A stretch of 5,016 bases of DNA from Kiloniellales bacterium (GTDB taxonomy: Bacteria > Pseudomonadota > Alphaproteobacteria > Kiloniellales > JAKSDN01). The notes below the pieces were generated by a model. It saw only the letters and a list, made by a program, of their open reading frames with translations, made no database searches and was not told where the DNA came from. Location of the stretch: NCBI GenBank assembly GCA_022360075.1, contig JAKSDN010000582.1, forward strand, positions 1 to 5,016, in the 5' to 3' direction. Made by a program: the position numbers and the translations under genes. Shown piece after piece: positions 1-5,016 of this stretch (position 1 is the first letter of the stretch; every line of letters starts with the position of its first letter).

Positions 1-331
1 CCTTCCGATCATCGAGCGCGTTGCACGAACCGCCTGCTCGCTCATACCCGCGCTTGGACGCCTCCGCATTCTACGCCACTGGGCCGGCATCATGGACATG
101 ACCATGGATGGCAGCCCCATCATATGCCAATCACCGATTGACGGCCTCTTCATCAATGGTGGCTGGTGCTATGGCGGGTTCAAGACTATTCCCGCTTCCG
201 GTTGGTGCTACGCCCATACCATAGCCACAGGCCGGCCACATGCGCTTAACGCAGCCTATGACCTGGAGCGTTTCAGCCGGGGCTTGCTCATGGAAGAGAA
301 GGCCTACGGGCCGATCCCGAACCTGCATTGA
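1..331 (+). CDS. soxB: Sarcosine oxidase beta subunit, C-terminal part (5' truncated by window edge)
   Basis: The reading frame (first full codon at base 2) encodes the last 109 residues of the FAD/FMN-bearing catalytic subunit of heterotetrameric sarcosine oxidase and ends at TGA 329-331. Seen: the stretch RHWAGIMDMTMDGSPII, then GLFINGGWCYGGFKTIPASG, and a tail ending in LERFSRGLLMEEKAYGPIPNLH. These match the C-terminal end of the DAO-type flavoprotein fold in SoxB. The Lys of GGFK aligns with the lysine of the HGFK motif in monomeric sarcosine oxidase that contacts the substrate carboxylate. This equivalence is recalled from the family, not aligned here. SoxB is usually about 405-415 residues, so roughly three quarters, including the FAD-binding N-terminus and the histidine that covalently binds FMN, lie outside the window. 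It is cytoplasmic, where sarcosine oxidation takes place. soxD follows after 13 bases. Confidence 0.95.
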   Translation, partial: LPIIERVARTACSLIPALGRLRILRHWAGIMDMTMDGSPIICQSPIDGLFINGGWCYGGFKTIPASGWCYAHTIATGRPHALNAAYDLERFSRGLLMEEKAYGPIPNLH

Positions 332-344
332 CGGAACCGGCGAA

Positions 345-626
345 GTGATTCTAATCGACTGCCCATGGTGCGGGCCACGAAACCACGATGAGTTCTCGTA
401 CTATGGAGACGCGAGCGTCGAACGACCGAGCGGCGTAGATCCTGACTCCGAAACTGCCTGGTTGGACTACGTGTATCGTCGCGATAATCCGCGTGGCGAG
501 CATTCGGAGTATTGGCAGCACATCGCCGGCTGTCGGGCATGGCTCAAGGTTCGGCGGAACACGGTCACTCACGAGGTGATCCAGGTCACCATCGCGGATA
601 GCCGCTTTGCCGTGACGAAGCGATGA
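345..626 (+). CDS. soxD: Sarcosine oxidase delta subunit (zinc-binding small subunit), GTG start
   Basis: This 93-residue protein is the small structural subunit of heterotetrameric sarcosine oxidase, which binds one zinc ion. Seen: the N-terminus reads (M)ILIDCPWCGPRNHDEFSY, and EYWQHIAGCRAW follows later. With the GTG at 345 as codon 1, the candidate ligands fall at Cys6, Cys9, His59 and Cys63, exactly the positions reported for characterised SoxD. That is the main reason for choosing GTG 345. An in-frame ATG at 240 would overlap soxB by 92 bases and add 35 residues of non-family sequence. The ribosome site is weak (GGAACCGG just upstream), so translation probably depends on coupling to soxB, which ends 13 bases earlier. 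The stop codon overlaps the soxA start in ATGA (623-626). Length is normal for the family (about 85-110). Confidence 0.95.
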   Translation: MILIDCPWCGPRNHDEFSYYGDASVERPSGVDPDSETAWLDYVYRRDNPRGEHSEYWQHIAGCRAWLKVRRNTVTHEVIQVTIADSRFAVTKR

Positions 627-3625
627 CCGACCAACCCTTCCGCCTGCCCGACGAGGGGGACATCCAACGCTCGAATCCCCTGCGCTTCCGCTTTAACGGC
701 CGAGAGCTGACGGGTTACCAAGGCGATACGCTGGCTTCGGCACTCCTTGCAAACGGTGTGCGTCTCGTCGGTCGTAGCTTCAAGTACCATAGGCCGCGTG
801 GAATCCTTACCGCCGGGCCAGAGGAACCCAATGCACTGGTACGGCTGGGGCAAGGCGCGATGGCGGAGCCCAATACGCCTGCCACCATGATCGAGCTCTT
901 CGAGGGGCTTGTTGCCGAAAGCCAAAATGCTTGGCCGACCGTCCGACTGGATGTCATGGCCCTCAACGATATGGTCTCTCCCCTGATACCAGCCGGCTTC
1001 TACTACAAGACGTTCATGTGGCCAGCCGCCTTCTGGGAGCCGATTTACGAAAAACTGATCCGCAGGGCCGCCGGCCTAGGCCGACCGAACCAAGAGGCCG
1101 ATCCCGACCGCTACGACAAGTGCCATGCCCACTGCGACGTCCTCGTGGTCGGCAGCGGTCCGGCAGGCTTGGCCGCTGCCCTTGCAGCCGCCCGAAGCGG
1201 CGCCCGCGTCATACTCGCGGACGAGCGGCCGGAACTCGGCGGATCGCTGAACTGGGACAAACGGGAGATCGACAGCCGGCCCGCCAGGCACTGGAGCCAA
1301 GCGTTAGTCGAGCAGCTCCGCATCATGCCGGATGTGCGCTTGCTTCCACGCACTACTGTTTTCGGCTACTACGACCATAACATGCTCGGAGCCTTGGAGC
1401 GGGTTGCCGATCATTTGCCGACACGGGCCGAAGCCCTTCCACGTCAGCGCTATTGGATGATCCGTGCAGGTCGCGTGGTGATAGCGACCGGTGCGATCGA
1501 GCGCCCCCTGGTCTTCGCCGACAACGACCGACCCGGTGTGATGCTCGCCTCCGCAGCGAGGGCCTACGTTAGTCAGTACGGAGTGAAACCGGGAAAAAGA
1601 GCGGTGGTTTTCACGAACAATGACGATGCCTACCGCACCGCACTGGACCTTGAGCGAGTTGGCGTCGAGATCGCTGCCGTCGTTGACACGCGACCAAATG
1701 CCGGCCGCGAAGCCACGGCGCGATTGGAGGATCGTGGCGTGCCGCAGCTATGCAAACACGCGATCATCCGATCGATCGGCCGAGGAGCTGTCAAGGCGGC
1801 CCTTGTGGCACCACTGGGCAGCGATGGAACGCCCGGCCCGGCCCGGCACCTCGACTGCGACCTGATTGCGGTTTCCGGTGGGTGGGATCCCTGCACCCAC
1901 CTGCACTGCCAAGCAGGCGGCAATGCGGCCTATCGAGAGGACATTGCAGCCTTCGTCCCCGGACCGGCCGCTCAGGCCGGCAAGACGGTCGGTGCGGCGA
2001 ACGGCACCTTTTCCCTGGCTGCCTGCATCGCGGAAGGCTACGCGGCTGGAGCCGATGCGGCGGCACTCTGCGGCCGGCCGAAGCCTGAGGCGCAAGCGTC
2101 ACTCGCGACGGATGACGAGGACGAAGCACCCATTCAAGCCTTTCGGCGCGCGCCCAGTGCCAAAGATGGACGCCGCAAGATGTTCGTCGACCTTCAAGGC
2201 GACGTGACTGAAGCGGATATAAATCTTGCCGCACGAGAGGGTTATCGCTCCGTCGAGCATTTGAAGCGTTACACCACCCAAGGAATGTGGACCGATCAAG
2301 GCAAGACCGGCAACGTGAACGCCCTCGCCCGCCTCTCCGAGATCCGCACGGATCCGATCCAGCAAGTGGGCACGACCCGATTTCGTCCACCCTATACCCC
2401 CGTCGCCATCTCTGCCTTTGTGGGATCGCGGACCGGCCTCAACTACCGGGCCATTCGCCGTACCCCACTTCACGACTGGCACATGACGCAAGGCGCCGTC
2501 ATGCAGACCACCGGACTTTGGATGCGGTCGAACTGCTATCCCCGCCCAGGAGAGGATATTGACGACACCATAAGCCGCGAGGTGTTAGCGGTGCGCGGCG
2601 GCGTCGGCCTCGCCGACACATCGACGCTGGGCAAGATCTCGATACAAGGGCCCGATGCCGCCGAATTCTTGGATCGGGTTTACTGCAACGGCTGGAAGAC
2701 ACTGAAACCGGGCCGGACTCGTTTCGGCCTTATGCTCCGCGAGGACGGCATCGTCTTCGACGACGGGACCACGTCTTGTCTTGCCGAGAACGACTATCAT
2801 ATGACGACAAGCACGGCGCATGCCGCAGCCGTGCTTTCTCACCTCGAGTTCTGCATTCAATGCCTGTGGCCCAACCTCAGGGTCCGCGCCTTGTCGGTTA
2901 CCGACCAGTGGGCCGTTGTCAACCTGGCGGGGCCTCGAGCGCGCCAGGTGTTGGAACAGGTCATCGACGATGAAGATGTGAGCAACGACGCACTCCCCTA
3001 CCTCGGCGTGGCGGACGTCACATTAAGGGGCATCCCGGCCAGGATCTTTCGCATAAGCTATTCAGGCGAACTGTCCTATGAAATCAACGTGCCCGCGGGC
3101 TATGCCGTGCACGCCTGGAAGGGGCTGATCGCCGCCGGTCGGCCCTATGGCATCACCCCCTTCGGGGCCGGTGCCATGACCGTGATGCGCGTCGAGAAGG
3201 GCCGTGTCTCCAGCCAGGAGTTGGATGGCCGTGTGACAGCCGGCGATCTCGGCATGGGCCATCTTATGAGCACAAAGAAGGACTTTATCGGCCGGCGCCT
3301 AGCCCACAGGCCAGCACTGACCGACCCCTCGCGCCATTCCCTTGTCGGCTTCATTCCGGTCGAACCTGGCACAATGCTTCGGTCCGGAGCCCAAATAGTC
3401 GAGCAGGATCCACCTGCCAAGCCGACATGGCCCTGCGGCCATGTCAGCAGCGCGGTCTTCAGCCCGAACTTGGGGCATTGGGTCGCCCTCGGCTTCCTCT
3501 CCGGTGGCCTCGAACGCAAAGGGCAAAGGCTCTTCGCAGCCTTCCCGCTCAAGGATGAGATCGTCCCCGTCGAAGTTGTCGATCCTGTCTTCCTTGACCG
3601 AGAAGGAAAGCGCCTCCATGCATGA
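623..3625 (+). CDS. soxA: Sarcosine oxidase alpha subunit (NAD- and tetrahydrofolate-binding)
   Basis: This 1000-residue large subunit of heterotetrameric sarcosine oxidase is full length for the family. It binds NAD+ and carries the folate site where the methyl carbon released by SoxB is trapped as 5,10-methylene-THF. Seen, in order: residues ~19-77, a ferredoxin-like domain with RSFKYHRPRGILTAGPEEPN but no cysteines (the first Cys of the protein is residue 167), so no Fe-S cluster; ~171-480, a Rossmann dinucleotide domain with GSGPAG at 177-182, an acidic DE at 200-201, VVIATGAIERP at 285-294, TNNDDAY at 331-337 and GAANGTFSLAACIAEG at 457-472; ~484-518, a charged variable linker; ~519-567, the SoxA signature with DVTEADINLAAREGYRSVEH and GMWTDQGKTGNVNAL; ~610-890, a GcvT-like aminomethyltransferase fold with RRTPLHDWH, STLGKISIQGP and SYSGELSYEINVP; ~905-990, the GcvT C-terminal barrel. 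The ATG at 623 overlaps the soxD stop (ATGA), which fits translational coupling. No frameshift is seen. Confidence 0.98.
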   Translation: MTDQPFRLPDEGDIQRSNPLRFRFNGRELTGYQGDTLASALLANGVRLVGRSFKYHRPRGILTAGPEEPNALVRLGQGAMAEPNTPATMIELFEGLVAESQNAWPTVRLDVMALNDMVSPLIPAGFYYKTFMWPAAFWEPIYEKLIRRAAGLGRPNQEADPDRYDKCHAHCDVLVVGSGPAGLAAALAAARSGARVILADERPELGGSLNWDKREIDSRPARHWSQALVEQLRIMPDVRLLPRTTVFGYYDHNMLGALERVADHLPTRAEALPRQRYWMIRAGRVVIATGAIERPLVFADNDRPGVMLASAARAYVSQYGVKPGKRAVVFTNNDDAYRTALDLERVGVEIAAVVDTRPNAGREATARLEDRGVPQLCKHAIIRSIGRGAVKAALVAPLGSDGTPGPARHLDCDLIAVSGGWDPCTHLHCQAGGNAAYREDIAAFVPGPAAQAGKTVGAANGTFSLAACIAEGYAAGADAAALCGRPKPEAQASLATDDEDEAPIQAFRRAPSAKDGRRKMFVDLQGDVTEADINLAAREGYRSVEHLKRYTTQGMWTDQGKTGNVNALARLSEIRTDPIQQVGTTRFRPPYTPVAISAFVGSRTGLNYRAIRRTPLHDWHMTQGAVMQTTGLWMRSNCYPRPGEDIDDTISREVLAVRGGVGLADTSTLGKISIQGPDAAEFLDRVYCNGWKTLKPGRTRFGLMLREDGIVFDDGTTSCLAENDYHMTTSTAHAAAVLSHLEFCIQCLWPNLRVRALSVTDQWAVVNLAGPRARQVLEQVIDDEDVSNDALPYLGVADVTLRGIPARIFRISYSGELSYEINVPAGYAVHAWKGLIAAGRPYGITPFGAGAMTVMRVEKGRVSSQELDGRVTAGDLGMGHLMSTKKDFIGRRLAHRPALTDPSRHSLVGFIPVEPGTMLRSGAQIVEQDPPAKPTWPCGHVSSAVFSPNLGHWVALGFLSGGLERKGQRLFAAFPLKDEIVPVEVVDPVFLDREGKRLHA
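3603..3607 (+). promoter_or_regulatory. Ribosome binding site for soxG
   Basis: AAGGA lies inside the last codons of soxA, 10 bases before the ATG at 3618. It supports that start over any other. It is the clearest Shine-Dalgarno sequence in the sox cluster, so soxG may be initiated independently as well as by coupling to soxA. Confidence 0.6.
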
Positions 3626-4196
3626 GTCATTGAATCGTCAATCCGCGCTCGCTGAACAGCTCGGCGGCGTCGGCGGTACAAGGGCCCAACAACAAGCCGG
3701 TGTAACAATCATCGAGCGACGGTCTCTGCAAATCGCCGAAGTCGCTTTCTTTGCACCACCGTCGGCGTCGGAAAAGCGCGCTCTTGCGGAAGCTTCCGGC
3801 ACTTATTTCCCGGAACAGCCGGGTTCGACATCAACTTTGAACAAGAGCTCTCTGCTCTGCCTCGGGCATAGCCGTTGGCTGATTGTCACACAGGGCACAT
3901 TGGCCATGGGCTTCCTGAACGATCTGCTTCGAGGAACCGCCGCAATCTCGGACCTGAGCCACGCTCGCTCCGTGCTTCGACTATCGGGAGGCCCGGCACG
4001 CGATTGGCTTGCTCGGAAGGTGGCGATCGACCTGCATGAAAGGGCCTTCCCACCGGGTAGTTGTGCACAGACCGCAATCGAAGAAATCAATGTTCTCGTC
4101 CACTTCGTTGACGCAACGCCGAACTATGACCTCTACGTTGATCGCAGCTCCGCGGTGGCGTTTTGGGACTTGTTGAAAGCTTCGCCCATGGCGTGA
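3618..4196 (+). CDS. soxG: Sarcosine oxidase gamma subunit
   Basis: This 192-residue protein is the fourth subunit of heterotetrameric sarcosine oxidase, which packs against the alpha and beta subunits and has a GcvT-like fold without known catalytic residues. Seen: the C-terminal half carries family-typical sequence, including SVLRLSGGPARDWLARKVAIDLH (about residues 118-140), FPPGSCAQT (144-152) and a YDLYVDRSSAVAFWDLL-type end (170-186). The N-terminal ~75 residues are less conserved, as is usual for SoxG. The ATG at 3618 is the only ATG in this frame that gives a family-sized protein. It overlaps the soxA end by 8 bases and has AAGGA 10 bases upstream. The frame is open further upstream within soxA, but that part is a shadow of soxA. 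It stops at TGA 4194-4196. Identity follows from both sequence and position. Confidence 0.95.
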   Translation: MHESLNRQSALAEQLGGVGGTRAQQQAGVTIIERRSLQIAEVAFFAPPSASEKRALAEASGTYFPEQPGSTSTLNKSSLLCLGHSRWLIVTQGTLAMGFLNDLLRGTAAISDLSHARSVLRLSGGPARDWLARKVAIDLHERAFPPGSCAQTAIEEINVLVHFVDATPNYDLYVDRSSAVAFWDLLKASPMA

Positions 4197-4319
4197 CGCA
4201 CACATGGAACTTTCATAACGGCCGATTGTCTTACGGGTGTCTTGATCGAGGGAGAACGGCGGGATCGCAACCTGCTACAGAGGAATCATGCAGTTATCGA
4301 CTCTGCGAGGCGTTGGAAC
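4197..4319 (+). other. Gap between soxG and the MttB-like gene, open in frame
   Basis: This 123-base spacer shows no convincing promoter, no hairpin followed by a T-run and no RNA gene. It is exactly 41 codons long in the frame shared by soxG and the MttB-like gene and contains no stop codon, so the TGA ending soxG is the only stop separating the two reading frames. The in-frame translation shows nothing I recognise. Without a terminator, co-transcription of the downstream gene with soxBDAG is plausible but unproven. Confidence 0.6.
4307..4310 (+). promoter_or_regulatory. Probable ribosome binding site for the MttB-like gene
   Basis: GAGG lies 9 bases before the ATG at 4320 and supports that start. 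A richer purine run, AGAGGA at 4279-4284, lies further upstream, but its nearest ATG (4288) opens only a 52-codon frame that ends at TAG 4444-4446 inside the methyltransferase gene. Confidence 0.5.
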
Positions 4320-5016
4320 ATGGCAGCAAGAACACGTACACGAAACACGCGACGACGGCGGGACTCTGCCGCGAACCAGCAAGCAAGCTGGAAGATCCCA
4401 GAACGATCGCTCAATCCCCTCGAGATTTTGGACGGCGAGCAGATAGCAAGTCTACACCGGAAATCCCTTGAGCTTCTTCAGGACTTCGGCATCGAGCTGT
4501 TGAACGAACAGGCACTGGCCCTTGTGGAGCGCGCTGGCGCGAGGGTGGATCACGCCTCGATGCGAGCGCGCTTTCCAAAGGACCTCGTTGAAGAGGTCGT
4601 AAGCTGGGCGCCCAAATCCTTCGTCGTACAGGCCCGCAATCCCGAGCGCTACTTGCCAATAGGCGGAGACCACGTGGTCTACGTCACTGTATCCAGTGCA
4701 CCGAACGCATCGGATCTGGATATCGGTCGCCGCCCCGGGAATTTCCAGGACTTTGAGAACTTGGTCAAAGTCGCCCAATCGCTGAACGTGGTCCATTCGA
4801 TCGGGGGATATCCGGTAGAGCCAATCGACGTTCCCGCCAACGTGCGCCACCTGGATTGCTTACGCTCCATCCTCATGCTGTCGGACAAGGTTCCACGTGC
4901 CTACGCCTTGGGCAGGACGAGAATCCGAGACGGAATAGAGATGGCCAAAATCGCGCATGGGCTGGAAGGAGATACTGAAGAGCTGGTGCCGATACTGATC
5001 ACCAACATCAGCGTCA
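4320..5016 (+). CDS. MttB-family (trimethylamine/quaternary-amine) methyltransferase, N-terminal part, truncated by window edge
   Basis: The frame encodes 232 residues and runs off the right edge. Family members are about 480-520 residues, so slightly under half is present. MttB-family proteins are TIM-barrel enzymes that move a methyl group from a methylated amine to a corrinoid protein. Seen: an arginine-rich head (residues 4-14, seven Arg), as I recall from many bacterial non-pyrrolysine members; then LNPLEILDGEQIASLHRKSLELLQDFGIEL (31-60), VERAGARVD (69-77), RFPKDLVEEVVSWAPKSFVVQARNP (84-108), the IGGDHVVY turn (114-121), DLDIGRRPGNFQDFENLVKVAQ (132-153), GGYPVEPIDVPANVRHLDC (162-180) and the SDKVPRAYALGR segment (188-199). 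No in-frame TAG occurs here, but the pyrrolysine site of true MttB (around residue 330) lies beyond the edge. ATG 4320 is chosen from GAGG 9 bases upstream and the family-like Arg-rich start. The family call is firm. The substrate is unknown, with trimethylamine, glycine betaine and other betaines all possible. The position behind soxBDAG favours a betaine or methylglycine route. Confidence 0.93.
   Translation, partial: MAARTRTRNTRRRRDSAANQQASWKIPERSLNPLEILDGEQIASLHRKSLELLQDFGIELLNEQALALVERAGARVDHASMRARFPKDLVEEVVSWAPKSFVVQARNPERYLPIGGDHVVYVTVSSAPNASDLDIGRRPGNFQDFENLVKVAQSLNVVHSIGGYPVEPIDVPANVRHLDCLRSILMLSDKVPRAYALGRTRIRDGIEMAKIAHGLEGDTEELVPILITNISV

Noticed and set aside
623..853. Ferredoxin-like N-terminal domain of SoxA as a possible 2Fe-2S site
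   Set aside because: There is no cysteine before residue 167, so no cluster can be bound. The cysteine-free version of this fold is normal for SoxA.
1831..1845. Three tandem copies of the pentamer GCCCG
   Set aside because: It lies within an intact part of soxA (the PGPAR segment), so it is short GC-rich coding sequence. The reading frame is unbroken.
1791..2390. 199-codon open frame on the minus strand inside soxA
   Set aside because: It lies antisense to a clear soxA coding region, its translation is rich in Arg, Cys, Ser and Gly as expected from an antisense GC-rich shadow, and it shows no recognisable domain.
3145..3708. 187-codon open frame on the minus strand across the soxA-soxG junction
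   Set aside because: Antisense shadow of two well-supported genes. Its composition is low-complexity Arg/Pro/Ser and no family is recognised.
4191..4199. Small inverted repeat GCGTGACGC at the soxG stop, considered as a terminator
   Set aside because: A four-base stem with a one-base loop and no T-run cannot be supported as a terminator.
4288..4446. 52-codon frame from ATG 4288 behind AGAGGA, a possible leader peptide or small gene
   Set aside because: The Shine-Dalgarno to ATG spacing is short and most of the frame overlaps the start of the well-supported methyltransferase gene. No recognisable peptide features.
4163..4471. 102-codon plus-strand frame filling the soxG-MttB gap
   Set aside because: It starts inside soxG, ends inside the methyltransferase gene in a different frame, has no good ribosome site, and its translation resembles nothing known.

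Overview
The window is a compact plus-strand catabolic operon for methylated glycine derivatives. It holds the end of soxB, then complete soxD, soxA and soxG, which together encode heterotetrameric sarcosine oxidase (TSOX). A 123-base gap follows, and then the first 232 codons of an MttB-family (trimethylamine/quaternary-amine methyltransferase, COG5598 type) gene that runs off the right edge. The GC-rich sequence, the B-D-A-G gene order and the protein signatures suggest a proteobacterium. An alphaproteobacterium of the rhizobial or marine kind is most likely, but that placement is inference.

Layout: 1-331 soxB C-terminus; 345-626 soxD (GTG start); 623-3625 soxA; 3618-4196 soxG; 4197-4319 gap without a convincing gene; 4320-5016 MttB-like 5' part. 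soxB and soxD are 13 bases apart, soxD and soxA overlap by 4 bases (ATGA), and soxA and soxG overlap by 8, so the four subunits are probably translationally coupled. No promoter, terminator, RNA gene, mobile element or CRISPR array could be supported. The operon's promoter must lie to the left of the window.

How the genes work together: TSOX oxidatively demethylates sarcosine to glycine and passes the methyl carbon to tetrahydrofolate as 5,10-methylene-THF, with H2O2 formed from O2. MttB-family enzymes remove a methyl group from trimethylamine (pyrrolysine members) or from betaines (characterised non-pyrrolysine members). Placing such a gene directly behind soxBDAG suggests that it acts on a methylated amine upstream of sarcosine, such as glycine betaine or dimethylglycine. 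The substrate cannot be read from this sequence. Most of the window is well-known metabolism. The one point of real curiosity is the MttB-like gene joined to an aerobic, folate-linked oxidase.
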